From assembly GCF_023822025.1 (NCBI RefSeq), contig NZ_CP082909.1:124001-188000 (forward strand): a stretch of 64,000 nt of DNA, read 5' to 3'. The translations under genes were made by a program, and so were the position numbers. The DNA is from Endozoicomonas sp. 4G (GTDB lineage: Bacteria > Pseudomonadota > Gammaproteobacteria > Pseudomonadales > Endozoicomonadaceae). Position 1 is the first letter of the stretch, and each line of letters begins with the position of its first letter. Below are positions 7,300-16,261 of this stretch, one piece after another. A model generated the notes under the pieces. That model was not told the DNA's origin and searched no databases. It was given only the letters and a program-made list of their open reading frames with translations.

Positions 7300-8682
7300 A
7301 TGACCACACAAGAAAAACTACCCAACACACTGACCACAGCCAGTTTGCTGTCGTCTAAAGTGCCCGAACAGCCTGACAGGTCACTCAGTATCTGTCTGCT
7401 GTGTTATCGCAGCCATCCCTTCGTGGGCGGTCAGGGTATTTACCTCAAGTACCTGAGCAAGGCGCTGGTAGAAGCAGGCCATAAGGTGGACGTTATTTCT
7501 GGCCCTCCCTATCCGGATCTTGATCCCCGGGTCGGCCTGATTGAAATCCCCAGTCTGGATCTGTTCAGTCTTGACAGCCATGTCACCGCCCTGAGGCCCA
7601 GGCACCTGAAATCCTGGTCTGACTTTTTTGAATGGTGGGCCATGCTGACCGGAGGGTTTGCAGAGCCCTACACATTTACCCGTCGGGTCGTGAAATATCT
7701 GCGCAAAAACGGTCATGACTACGACATTATTCACGACAACCAGAGTCTGGGCTATGGTCTTCTGGAGCTGCAAAAGCAGGGCATTCCTGTTGTTGCCACT
7801 GTCCACCATCCCATAACCCGTGACCGACAACTGGCCCTGGATGCTGCGCCCGACTGGCAGCACCGTCTGTTGATCCGCCGCTGGTATTCCTTTCTGAACA
7901 TGCAGGGCAAAGTGGTTCGTGGACTGAAGCACATCGTCACCGTTTCAGAGCAATCCCGGGGCGATATCGCTGAAGCCTTTGAGCGTCCGTCTGACGACAT
8001 CAGTCTTATTTATAACGGGATTGATACCGAAACCTTCAGCCCTCAGCCCGATATTGAGCGTAAACCATTCAGAATTATGACCACGGCTTCGGCGGATCAG
8101 CCTTTAAAAGGTTTAAAATACCTTCTGGAAGCCATGGCGTTGTTAAAACCCGACTATCCTGAGCTGGAACTTCTGGTAGTTGGCAAACTGAATAAAGAGG
8201 GTCAGACAGCAAGGCAGTTGCAACAACTGGACCTTGGCTCAGCGGTCAGGTTTGTGTCCGGCATTTCCACTGAACAAATGGTGGCGTACTATTCTGAAGC
8301 CGCTATTGCTGTATCCCCTTCGCTTTATGAAGGTTTTGGGCTGCCCGCTGGCGAAGCCATGTCCTGCGGCTGTGCGGTGATTTCTTCAGACGGTGGCGCC
8401 CTGCCCGAAGTGGTGGGCGATGCTGGCCTGATTGTCAAAACGGGTAACAGCAAAGCTCTGGCACAAGCCTTGCGGACGCTGTTAGAAAACCCTGAAAAAC
8501 GGGTTGAATACGGTCAGCTGGGCCGACAGAGAATTCTGGAAACTTTCTGCTGGAAAGTAGCCGCCAGACAGTTCAGCCACTATTACCAGAACCTGCTGGA
8601 TAGCAAACAACAACCCGAAGAATTAAAAGCCACAGTGGCTGCCGATGCTGACCTTGACCAGCAAACCGCTGTCAGCAGCTGA
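7300..8682 (+). CDS. GT4-family glycosyltransferase
   Basis: This 460-residue cytoplasmic enzyme has the two Rossmann domains of GT-B retaining glycosyltransferases. The N-terminal domain has the HPFVGGQGIYLKYLSKAL acceptor-side motif. The C-terminal domain has the nucleotide-sugar-binding segment SLYEGFGLPAGEAMSCGC near residue 342 (the E-x7-E motif) and GGALPEVVGDAGL. It probably transfers a sugar to a glycan or lipid. It opens a run with a methyltransferase and a toroid protein, implying a shared surface-glycan or glycolipid product. ATG 7300 follows an AGG site; GTG 7285 is an alternative. Confidence 0.88.
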   Translation: MTTQEKLPNTLTTASLLSSKVPEQPDRSLSICLLCYRSHPFVGGQGIYLKYLSKALVEAGHKVDVISGPPYPDLDPRVGLIEIPSLDLFSLDSHVTALRPRHLKSWSDFFEWWAMLTGGFAEPYTFTRRVVKYLRKNGHDYDIIHDNQSLGYGLLELQKQGIPVVATVHHPITRDRQLALDAAPDWQHRLLIRRWYSFLNMQGKVVRGLKHIVTVSEQSRGDIAEAFERPSDDISLIYNGIDTETFSPQPDIERKPFRIMTTASADQPLKGLKYLLEAMALLKPDYPELELLVVGKLNKEGQTARQLQQLDLGSAVRFVSGISTEQMVAYYSEAAIAVSPSLYEGFGLPAGEAMSCGCAVISSDGGALPEVVGDAGLIVKTGNSKALAQALRTLLENPEKRVEYGQLGRQRILETFCWKVAARQFSHYYQNLLDSKQQPEELKATVAADADLDQQTAVSS

Positions 8683-8705
8683 TGCCAGGGGATAAGTGAG
8701 ACAAG

Positions 8706-9464
8706 ATGCAAACCATAGATTTTAATCGTCTGAAGTTGCGCAGTGGCGATAAAGTGTTGGACGTGGGTTGCGGTGAGGGCCGTCATGCCATTGCTGCCTG
8801 GCTGGAGGCCAGGGTGGATGTGACCGGGATTGACCTGTGCGAAAAAGATTTGCAAACAGCCCGTGGCAGGCAGCAGGAATCGATTCCATTTCTGCAGGAG
8901 TCAGACGACGGTCGCAGTATTCGCTTTATTCAGGGCAACGCTCTGGAGCTGCCTTTTGAAGACAACGCGTTCGACAAAATAATCTGTTCCGAAGTGCTGG
9001 AGCACATTCCTGATTACCAGGGAGTGCTGGCTGAGATCAAACGGGTACTGAAGCCCGATGGTTTGCTGGCAGTCAGTGTTCCACGAGCCTGGCCGGAAGA
9101 CATCTGCTGGCGACTGAGCAAGGCTTACCATGAGGTTGAAGGCGGCCATATTCGCATCTTTAATGCCACGCACCTTCGCCATGATATTGAATCGCTGGGC
9201 TGGCGTCGTTATTCACGGCACTGGGCTCACGCTCTGCACGTTCCTTACTGGTGGCTGAAGTGCTGGAAGTGGGAGCAGCCTTCCAAGCTGGTGGATTATT
9301 ACCACAAGCTGCTGGTATGGGATCTTATGAAAAAGCCGAAGGTGACTCGTATTACCGAAAAGCTGCTTGACCCGGTTATGGGCAAAAGTGTGGTGATGTA
9401 TTTCGAATGGGAGCCGGGCAGAGGCAAAGCCGACGATACGGACAAGGAGGTTTGTTATGGATAG
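8706..9464 (+). CDS. Class I SAM-dependent methyltransferase
   Basis: This 252-residue enzyme has a Methyltransf_11-type fold. Motif I is VLDVGCGEGRHA (residues 19-30), followed by the acidic motif II region VTGIDLCEKDL, and later FDKIICSEVLEHIPDYQG and RVLKPDGLLAVSVPR. The substrate cannot be read from the sequence; the neighbours point to a glycan or lipid intermediate. It lies 23 bp after the glycosyltransferase and overlaps the next gene by eight bases, so the three are very likely one operon. Confidence 0.85.
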   Translation: MQTIDFNRLKLRSGDKVLDVGCGEGRHAIAAWLEARVDVTGIDLCEKDLQTARGRQQESIPFLQESDDGRSIRFIQGNALELPFEDNAFDKIICSEVLEHIPDYQGVLAEIKRVLKPDGLLAVSVPRAWPEDICWRLSKAYHEVEGGHIRIFNATHLRHDIESLGWRRYSRHWAHALHVPYWWLKCWKWEQPSKLVDYYHKLLVWDLMKKPKVTRITEKLLDPVMGKSVVMYFEWEPGRGKADDTDKEVCYG

Positions 9465-10548
9465 CCTGCTGCTGACCAAAGGCCTGTTTCCAATAGATTT
9501 TCTGAACAAGACAGCGGAGCACATCCTGTCCATACAGCTGGACGATGGCAGCATTCCCTGGTTTACCGGTGGCAAGCTGGACCCCTGGGATCATACCGAA
9601 GCCGCCATGGGGCTGAGTATCATTGGTCATTATCCAGAAGCAGAAAGGGCTTATGACTGGCTGCGAAAAGAACAGCTGGAAGACGGCAGCTGGTACGCCA
9701 ACTATCAGGATGGCAAGCCTCTGTACAGTGACAAACGAGAAACTAACTTTGTCGCCTATGTGGCGACCGGTGTCTGGCATCACTACCTGATTACTGAAAA
9801 TACCGGGTTTCTGGCACTGAACTGGCCAATGGTCGAAAGTGCTATCCAGTTTGTACTACGACAACAGTCGCCTACGGGTGAAATCTACTGGGCCGTTACA
9901 GAAGAGGGCCAGCCAGAAAAAGATGCACTGATTACCGGCTGCTCTTCGATTCTGAAAAGCCTGGAATGCGCCATTCTGATCGCACAGGCCCTGAACAAAA
10001 AGGTTGAGACATGGCACCATGCCTGGCAACGGCTGGCGCAGGCCCTGAAGTATCATCCTGAGAACTTTGACCGCACCTGGGAAAGCAAAGAGCGTTTTTC
10101 CATGGACTGGTTTTACCCCATTCTGGCCGGTGTCTTCCGTGGTCAGGAAGCCCGTGACCGAATCCAGATATCCTGGGACAAGTTTGTGCGCAAGGATATC
10201 GGCTGTGTCTGCGTCAGCGATCAACCCTGGGTCACCATTGCCGAATCCTGCGAGCTGACCATGGCACTGCTGGCCGCGGGTGAACACCAGAAAGCCACCC
10301 AGCTTTACAGCTGGCTGCACAACTGGCGCGACAGCGATGGTGGCTATTGGACCGGCTATCAATACGCTGAAGACGTGATCTGGCCCCAGGAGAAAACCAC
10401 CTGGACAGCCGCTGCTATTTTGCTGGCAGCCGATGCTTTGACCGAGCACACCGCGGCTTCTCGTCTGTTTTTGGAGTCGAGCCTTGAAATAAAACCGGAA
10501 GTGGAATTGCCAGAAACCGAAGAGGCTCTGGCAGCAGTGAACCATTAA
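9457..10548 (+). CDS. Alpha/alpha-toroid (prenyltransferase/terpene-cyclase-like) protein
   Basis: This 363-residue protein has repeated helical hairpins with QW-like motifs: ILSIQLDDGSIPWF, WLRKEQLEDGSWYAN, and SWLHNWRDSDGGYWTGYQY. This pattern marks the alpha/alpha-toroid fold shared by squalene cyclases, prenyltransferase beta subunits and some glycan enzymes. No DxDD cyclase motif is seen, so the catalytic role is open. A strong AAGGAGG site precedes ATG 9457, and the start overlaps the methyltransferase end. It faces a convergent methyltransferase gene and overlaps it by four bases. Confidence 0.75.
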   Translation: MDSLLLTKGLFPIDFLNKTAEHILSIQLDDGSIPWFTGGKLDPWDHTEAAMGLSIIGHYPEAERAYDWLRKEQLEDGSWYANYQDGKPLYSDKRETNFVAYVATGVWHHYLITENTGFLALNWPMVESAIQFVLRQQSPTGEIYWAVTEEGQPEKDALITGCSSILKSLECAILIAQALNKKVETWHHAWQRLAQALKYHPENFDRTWESKERFSMDWFYPILAGVFRGQEARDRIQISWDKFVRKDIGCVCVSDQPWVTIAESCELTMALLAAGEHQKATQLYSWLHNWRDSDGGYWTGYQYAEDVIWPQEKTTWTAAAILLAADALTEHTAASRLFLESSLEIKPEVELPETEEALAAVNH

Positions 10549-11195
10549 CGACGGCGGAACAGTCCCAAGGTGTTGACCATCGGCAGCTCTTCAAACAATC
10601 CCGAGGCTTTCGCCTGTTTCCAGATATTGTAAGGCGCCTGTCCACCGTCTTCGGGATTGGGAAAGATGTCGTGTATGGCCAGAATACCACCGGGCCTGAT
10701 AAAGCTGACCCAGCTGCGAAAATCCGTCTGGGCCGCCTCTTCACTGTGGCCACCGTCAATAAACACCATGCCCAGAGGCGTGGCCCAGTGACGGGACGCT
10801 ACCGCAGAAGGAGCAACAATTGGGACAACCGTATCCTCCAGCCTGGCTTCACGCAGAGTGGTTCGGAACGCTTTGAAACTGTCCATCTGTTGAATGCTGG
10901 CATCGTAGAGGTCACTGTCGTGGTACTCTTCTCCCAGCTGGTGCTCCTCTGAACCCCGGTGGTGATCCACGGCGTAGAGCACACTGTTATTTTGCTGGCA
11001 GGCAGCGCCCAGGTAGACCGTGGACTTGCCACAGTAGCTGCCAATTTCCAGACAGGGACCCAGCTGGCTGGCTGCCAGTGCGAACTGGTAAAGGGCTTCA
11101 CCTTCATCCGGTGCCAGAAAGCCTTTCACTGAGTCGATATTGAGGGGCAGTTGTACAGGCATAGCTTTTTTTAAAGAAATCGTTCGTTTTTTCAT
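10545..11195 (-). CDS. Class I methyltransferase, Methyltransf_24 type
   Basis: This encodes about 216 residues. The SAM-binding motif is CLEIGSYCGKSTVYLGAA and the later GMVFIDGGHSEEAAQTDF is the IDGxH signature of the Methyltransf_24/CmcI-like group. RPGGILAIHDIFPNPEDGG completes the domain. The start is uncertain: ATG 11195 and ATG 11162 are both possible and neither has a clear ribosome site. Longer frames would run under the divergent acyltransferase gene. The enzyme probably acts in the same pathway as the flanking glycan genes. Confidence 0.75.
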   Translation of the reverse strand: MKKRTISLKKAMPVQLPLNIDSVKGFLAPDEGEALYQFALAASQLGPCLEIGSYCGKSTVYLGAACQQNNSVLYAVDHHRGSEEHQLGEEYHDSDLYDASIQQMDSFKAFRTTLREARLEDTVVPIVAPSAVASRHWATPLGMVFIDGGHSEEAAQTDFRSWVSFIRPGGILAIHDIFPNPEDGGQAPYNIWKQAKASGLFEELPMVNTLGLFRRR

Positions 11196-11264
11196 TTTAT
11201 ACGTCGGAAGTAGTTCAGTCAGACGACTGGCCTCAGCGGCATAATAACAAATCAGGCTTGAGCA

Positions 11265-11987
11265 GTGCGTAAAAATCATAAACCTTTCTGGATCAAGAAG
11301 CTCTCGGATCGCTGGCAGCAGTTTTATATCCAGCACTTTTTCAGCAAACATTTTGAACATCTGGGTGAACACCCTATGGTCGTTCACCCTTCCACGGTCA
11401 ATGTTCATGGTGCCGGTATTGCCATCGGTCGTTTTGTCCACCTGCTCAGTATCCGTCATAACCCGGTCAGTCTTTCGACCTGGAGCGGCCGGGGCATCCA
11501 GGGTGAAATTAACATAGGTGATTATTGCCTGATCTCCCCGGGAACAACGATCTCCTCAGCCGCCAGCATTAGCATAGGCGACAACTGTATGCTTGCCGCC
11601 GACTGCTACCTGTCCGACAGTGACTGGCACGGTCTCTATAACCGACTGCGACCCTTCCGGTGCAGCAAAGCCATTGTTCTGAAAGATAATGTCTGGCTGG
11701 GGCATGGCGCCAAAGTCGGCAAAGGCGTCACCATCGGTGAGAACAGTGTAGTCGCAGCAGGTGCAGTGGTTGTAAAAGATGTTCCCGCCAATTCGGTGGT
11801 GGGTGGCAATCCGGCTAAAGTCATCAAAAAGCTGAACCCCCGTCGGCGGATGCTGAAAAGAGAATTTATGTTTCGCGACAGTGATCATTATCTTCAGATG
11901 CAGCAAGAACTGGATCGCTACGTTTCAGGGGGAAATACCCTGATAGGCTGGGTTCGTCACAAGCTGTTTCCCAGAAAGGGTGATTAA
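11265..11987 (+). CDS. Hexapeptide-repeat acyltransferase (WbbJ-like)
   Basis: This 240-residue protein shows left-handed beta-helix hexapeptide repeats (INIGDYCLISPGTTISSAAS, ISIGDNCMLAADCY) and the family end NSVVAAGAVVVKDVPANSVV then GGNPAKVIKK. Members O-acetylate sugars in surface polysaccharides. The start is GTG 11265. The gene is divergent from the adjacent methyltransferase, with only about 70 bp between the two starts, so promoters may overlap. It closes the glycan-type cluster. Confidence 0.85.
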   Translation: MRKNHKPFWIKKLSDRWQQFYIQHFFSKHFEHLGEHPMVVHPSTVNVHGAGIAIGRFVHLLSIRHNPVSLSTWSGRGIQGEINIGDYCLISPGTTISSAASISIGDNCMLAADCYLSDSDWHGLYNRLRPFRCSKAIVLKDNVWLGHGAKVGKGVTIGENSVVAAGAVVVKDVPANSVVGGNPAKVIKKLNPRRRMLKREFMFRDSDHYLQMQQELDRYVSGGNTLIGWVRHKLFPRKGD

Positions 11988-12045
11988 CTGAGGCGCCTGG
12001 AAGCAGACAGGCAAAACAGGAATCCGGCCCCCAAAACGGTGAAAA

Positions 12046-12068
12046 GCCCTGTAAAGACAGGGCATTTT
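12046..12068 (+). terminator. Terminator after the acyltransferase gene
   Basis: GCCCTGT (12046-12052), loop AAAG, and ACAGGGC (12057-12063) form a perfect 7-bp stem followed by ATTTT. It lies about 60 bp after the acyltransferase stop. Confidence 0.7.
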
Positions 12069-12132
12069 AAGATTGCGCACTTGGTAGTTTTTCATGATCC
12101 ATCAAACAGTAATTGCACTGTTTTCATAGATA

Positions 12133-12705
12133 GTGCCTGTCCGAAAACCCTCAACCACGTGAAAACATAGGCTTATAGCCCAATATAGGGAACGAAGATT
12201 TTCCACAACGAGCCTTTTCCGCTTATGCGCCAAACCATCAACCCACAAATGCAGCTTGGCGAGGTTGACATCTCTGCCATTACATTCAACCTCAGGTCAA
12301 GGGACGATATTCCTCGAATGAAAGCATACCTCATAATGAGAAGGTTTTTTCTTTATTCGAACGTCATACTGAATGGATCAGCAAAGGTAAGGCTGGCACC
12401 CCTATGGAGCTTGGCCTCAGAGTCTGCGTATTACAGGATCAGTTTGGCTTTACCCTGCACCATCTGGTCATAAAGCAGGCAGTCCAGACAAGTAAAAAAG
12501 CGGCCTGAAAAGAGAAACTGGCTTGTTGGCAACCAGGTTCACCTTTGGGTGAGGATGCCCTGTGCCCAAAAATCGGGAAGTTGTTCATAAAATGAACAGA
12601 AATTAACCAAAAAGTAGCACCCTCAAATAAGTAGGCTAAATTTTAATCAAAAAATTTTGGCTGCTGCCTGCTGCATCGGATTATTTGTGGGTTTTCGGGC
12701 AGGCA
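12133..12705 (+). mobile_element. Decayed ISNCY-like insertion sequence with terminal inverted repeats
   Basis: The ends GTGCCTGTCCGAAAACCC (from 12133) and GGGTTTTCGGGCAGGCAC (ending 12705) are inverted repeats with one mismatch over 18 bases. Between them lies only about 570 bp, holding the start and a C-terminal piece of a transposase. The central catalytic part is deleted, so the element could move only if a full copy supplies transposase. No clear target duplication is seen. From 12706 to the MenB start at 12967 nothing else is recognised. Confidence 0.75.
12225..12508 (+). pseudogene. ISNCY-type transposase remnant
   Basis: The first frame reads MRQTINPQMQLGEVDISAI then TFNLRSRDDIPR, like the start of an ISNCY-family transposase. 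After an internal deletion, a second frame from about 12345 reads FLFERHTEWISKGKAG then TPMELGLRVCVLQDQFGF, matching the family region that contains EPHTxWISKGKAG. It ends at TGA 12506-12508. The central DDE catalytic region is missing, so this is not functional. Confidence 0.75.
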
Positions 12706-12966
12706 CCTAGTGGTAAGTTTTAACTCTATCAATGACTATCCGCACTGATGCAAGGATAGCCAATCTTCGCCCTGAGGGCAGGCGGCTGGTAGAACGCATA
12801 ACAAAGGTTTCCCACATCGCAAAGACAGGACTATGCTTCAGGCAATCCAACAGGGTTCTGGAAAGTAGTTTTTAGGTAAATCAGGTACTGGCGCTGTCTG
12901 GCCGTTGTGCGACAATTGTTCGCTAATATTTTTTGTCGCTACATTACAGGTGTCTCGGGAGGTCTT

Positions 12967-13863
12967 ATGGTTTCTGAAATTTTCAATCCAGAACATTGGC
13001 AGGAAGTGGATGGCTTTGAATTTGAAGACATCACCTATCACCGGGCCAGGCATCAGGGAACCGTGAGAATTGCTTTTAACCGACCCGAGTGTCGAAATGC
13101 TTTTCGACCCAAAACAGTGGATGAGCTGTTCCGGGCACTGGAACATGCAAGAACCTCCAGCGATGTGGGTGTTGTGATTCTGACGGGCAATGGCCCATCG
13201 CCGAAAGATGGTGGTTGGGCTTTCTGTTCCGGGGGCGACCAGCGTATTCGTGGCAAAGACGGCTACAAGTATGAGGGCTTGCCCCAGGATGAGATCGATC
13301 CGGCCCGTTTGGGGCGTTTGCATATTCTTGAAGTTCAGCGACTGATCCGGTTTATGCCCAAGGTAGTGATGGCGGTGGTGCCTGGCTGGGCCGCAGGCGG
13401 TGGTCATAGCCTGCATGTTGTTTGCGACCTGACACTGGCGTCGGCAGAACACGCGGTTTTCAAACAGACCGATCTGGATGTGGCCAGCTTTGATTCGGGT
13501 TATGGTTCAGCTTATCTGGCCAAGATGGTCGGGCAAAAAAGGGCCCGTGAAATCTTTTTCCTGGGGCTGGATTACTCTGCCCAGGAAGCCTTTGAAATGG
13601 GCATGGTCAACAAAGTAGTCCCCCACGCAATGTTGGAAGAAGTGGCACTGGAATGGGCCGGTATTATCGGTGAGAAATCCCCCACAGCGGTTCGTATGAT
13701 GAAATTTGGCTTGAACATGACCGATGATGGTATGGTGGGCCAGCAGCTGTTTGCCGGCGAAGCGACTCGACTGGCTTACGGTACGGAAGAAGCCAAAGAA
13801 GGGCGTGATGCCTTTCTGGAAAAGAGACCTAAGGATTTTTCTCGCTTCCCTTATCACTATTAG
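12967..13863 (+). CDS. menB: MenB-like crotonase (dihydroxynaphthoyl-CoA synthase family)
   Basis: This 298-residue enzyme has the crotonase fold. MenB-specific blocks are visible: AFCSGGDQRIRG, VPGWAAGGGHSLHVVCDLTL (oxyanion hole glycines) and ASFDSGYGSAYLA, with the end FSRFPYHY. MenB closes the second ring of dihydroxynaphthoyl-CoA in menaquinone synthesis. No other men gene is nearby; the next gene is another crotonase, so a role in CoA-thioester degradation is also possible. ATG 12967 follows GGGAGG and leaves out a poorly conserved upstream leader. Confidence 0.85.
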   Translation: MVSEIFNPEHWQEVDGFEFEDITYHRARHQGTVRIAFNRPECRNAFRPKTVDELFRALEHARTSSDVGVVILTGNGPSPKDGGWAFCSGGDQRIRGKDGYKYEGLPQDEIDPARLGRLHILEVQRLIRFMPKVVMAVVPGWAAGGGHSLHVVCDLTLASAEHAVFKQTDLDVASFDSGYGSAYLAKMVGQKRAREIFFLGLDYSAQEAFEMGMVNKVVPHAMLEEVALEWAGIIGEKSPTAVRMMKFGLNMTDDGMVGQQLFAGEATRLAYGTEEAKEGRDAFLEKRPKDFSRFPYHY

Positions 13864-13897
13864 GAAAACAAGAAAGCAACGCTCAAAGGTGGTGAAT

Positions 13898-14644
13898 TTG
13901 TCTGTAAATAATGTAGTGCTTGAGCAAACGGGTCCGGTTCTGATCGTAACCATAAACCGACCGGAAAAAAAGAATGCCCTGACCCGTGCTATGTACACCG
14001 ATATGGCCAGGGCCCTTGCCGATGCTGACAACAATGATGCTGTTCGTGTTGTCCTGATTCAGGGGTGCGTAGAGGCCTTTACAGCAGGGAATGACCTGGG
14101 AGATTTCCTGAGTGAAGACCTGGGGCTGGACTCCCCGGTAATGACGTTCCTTCGTCAACTGGTCGCCTTTGAAAAGCCCCTGGTGGCCGCGGTCAGCGGT
14201 GTCGCTGTCGGCATCGGTGTCACTATGCTGTTGCACAGTGACCTGGTTTACATTGCTAAAAACGCCCAGTTGAGATTACCGTTTGTGAATCTGGCCCTGG
14301 TGCCAGAGGCAGCCTCCAGCCTTCTGTTGCCCCAGGTGATGGGTCATCAGCGTGCTTCAGAACTGTTGATGCTGGGTGATTTTTTTGATGCAGAAACGGC
14401 CCGGGATTACGGAATTGCTAATGAAACTGTGGATACCGATCATATCTTTGAACATGCTCTGGCCAAGGCGGAATCCTTGGCCGCCAAGCCGTTAGAATCA
14501 CTAAAGTACACTAAGCAGTTGCTTAAGCAGTCCTATCGCAGTGATGTGGAAAAAAGACTGCACGACGAGGCCATTCTTTTTGCTGAACGACTTCAGTCGG
14601 ATGAAGCCCGTGACATTATGGCTACCTTTATGGGGAAAGCCTGA
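13898..14644 (+). CDS. Enoyl-CoA hydratase/isomerase family protein
   Basis: This encodes about 248 residues of a crotonase: PVLIVTINRPEKKNALTRAM at the N-terminus, FTAGNDLGDFL, and the oxyanion-hole segment PLVAAVSGVAVGIGVTMLL. Members hydrate or isomerise enoyl-CoA esters. The start is not certain: TTG 13898 sits five bases after AAAGGTGG, while GTG 13892 is the alternative. The gene follows the MenB-like gene by 34 bp and is probably cotranscribed. Reaction and substrate cannot be fixed from the sequence. Confidence 0.82.
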   Translation: MSVNNVVLEQTGPVLIVTINRPEKKNALTRAMYTDMARALADADNNDAVRVVLIQGCVEAFTAGNDLGDFLSEDLGLDSPVMTFLRQLVAFEKPLVAAVSGVAVGIGVTMLLHSDLVYIAKNAQLRLPFVNLALVPEAASSLLLPQVMGHQRASELLMLGDFFDAETARDYGIANETVDTDHIFEHALAKAESLAAKPLESLKYTKQLLKQSYRSDVEKRLHDEAILFAERLQSDEARDIMATFMGKA

Positions 14645-14693
14645 TAGTCAGTGACGGATCATAACCATCAGGCTCCTGCGCCAGAAAGTCCGC

Positions 14694-16184
14694 TTATTGA
14701 ACCGGAGACAAAAGCCCTGTCCACTGCCACCAGCTCATGGAGAAGAGTACAAACGTCAGCAGACAGGCCAGGGTCAGTAGCAAACCGATCCGTGCAAATG
14801 TTTTGGCCTGAAAGGTGCCGGTTGAATAAGCCACCATGTTTTGGGGTGAATTCACCGGCAGGATCATCCCAAAGCTCACGGCAAACAGTTGCAGCAGTAC
14901 CAGTCCCATGGCGTTATGCATCATAGTGTCTGGCAGGGTGTCGGTAAAAGCCAGGAACACCGGCAGTAATGCCACGGTCAGGCTCATTGCTGAAGCAAAT
15001 CCTAAATGCATGACCACCGTAAACAACGTCATCACAAACACCAGCAGGGTCAGCGACATGGTGTGAATTTCCATGGATGAAAAACAACGTTCTGCCAGCC
15101 AGGCCGCGGCACCGGTGCTGACCAGTTGCTGACCCAGGCTGATGCTGATGCCAAACATGACGATGACGCCCCAAGGAATGCGCTTCTCTACCTCTTTCCA
15201 GCTTGCAAAGACACCGATTCCCGGTAACAGCAGACAAACGGACATCAGCAACATGGTGGCGGGAACGGTAATGTGATGAAGCGTGCCTTCTGTTACCCAG
15301 AGGCTGATCAGGAGAAGGGTAAACAGAGCCAGCTTTTTCTGTGCTAAGGACCAGGGTTCGGAAGAGGTGTTCAGGCAGTTGCTGATGTCTTCGTTCAGCG
15401 ACTGTCCTTTTACCTCTGCTCTCAAAATGAAATACAGGATGACCGTCATCAGTGCCGACCAGGGACCGGCATGGATCAGCCATTGAATCCAGGTCATGGC
15501 GAAGCCACTGTGTTCAGACATCAGTTCAAGGCCTGCCACGTTGTGGCCGGTGGCTGTCATGACGCCAACATTCCAGATGGTACTGACCTGGGCTGCACCG
15601 ATCATCAGTATGGCAGCCAGACGGCTTTTGGGGTCGAGACCCAGTGTAGCGATGACGCCTGCCAGAATAGGAACCTGTACGGCAGTACGTCCTGTCGGCG
15701 AGGGTATCATAAAGGAAAACACCACCCCCACCAGCAGGCAGCCGGCAATAATGGCGCCGGGACTGGGGCGGATGCGTGACAGAATGGCCAGGGCAATGCG
15801 TTTGTCCAGTTCAGTGGACTGCATAGCGGCCGCCATGATCAGGGCTCCGGCTATAACAATGATGCTGGGGGATGAGAAGCCTTTCATGGCCAGCCCCAGG
15901 GCTTTGCTGGTGCCCAGGATGGCACCGGTTTCACTGCTGGGGACAATACCCGTCAAAAGGGTAACCAGTGCCGCAATAAGCAGGGCGCTGATGGGATAAG
16001 CCAAAGCTTCTGTGACCCAGAGAATAACCGCCATAACCAGAATGCCGAGCATAATCTGGCCATAGGCGGTTAAGCCTTCCAGGGGCAAAGAGATCACCAG
16101 AAGCAGTGCGCAGAACGACAGGGGAACAGCCAGTCTTGCAGTCCATTGCTTCACAGCTGAAGGGGTTTCAAGGTGGCTGGACAT
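14694..16184 (-). CDS. SLC13/DASS-type anion or dicarboxylate carrier
   Basis: This 496-residue integral membrane protein has about 12 helices. Family features are the two hairpin regions with SPTGRTAVQVPILAG and ILPVNSPQNMVAYSTG, the latter being the SNT-like substrate/sodium motif of the divalent anion:sodium symporters. Substrates in the family are sulfate, citrate cycle dicarboxylates or similar anions. It is convergent with the crotonase pair and has no other clear partner, so the substrate stays open. Confidence 0.82.
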   Translation of the reverse strand: MSSHLETPSAVKQWTARLAVPLSFCALLLVISLPLEGLTAYGQIMLGILVMAVILWVTEALAYPISALLIAALVTLLTGIVPSSETGAILGTSKALGLAMKGFSSPSIIVIAGALIMAAAMQSTELDKRIALAILSRIRPSPGAIIAGCLLVGVVFSFMIPSPTGRTAVQVPILAGVIATLGLDPKSRLAAILMIGAAQVSTIWNVGVMTATGHNVAGLELMSEHSGFAMTWIQWLIHAGPWSALMTVILYFILRAEVKGQSLNEDISNCLNTSSEPWSLAQKKLALFTLLLISLWVTEGTLHHITVPATMLLMSVCLLLPGIGVFASWKEVEKRIPWGVIVMFGISISLGQQLVSTGAAAWLAERCFSSMEIHTMSLTLLVFVMTLFTVVMHLGFASAMSLTVALLPVFLAFTDTLPDTMMHNAMGLVLLQLFAVSFGMILPVNSPQNMVAYSTGTFQAKTFARIGLLLTLACLLTFVLFSMSWWQWTGLLSPVQ

Positions 16185-16261
16185 GATACAACCTTATTCA
16201 TTTATTAGTTTTCGGAGGGATGAAACACTAAAGTTTAATAAAAAATGAGGTTCTTGCAGGA

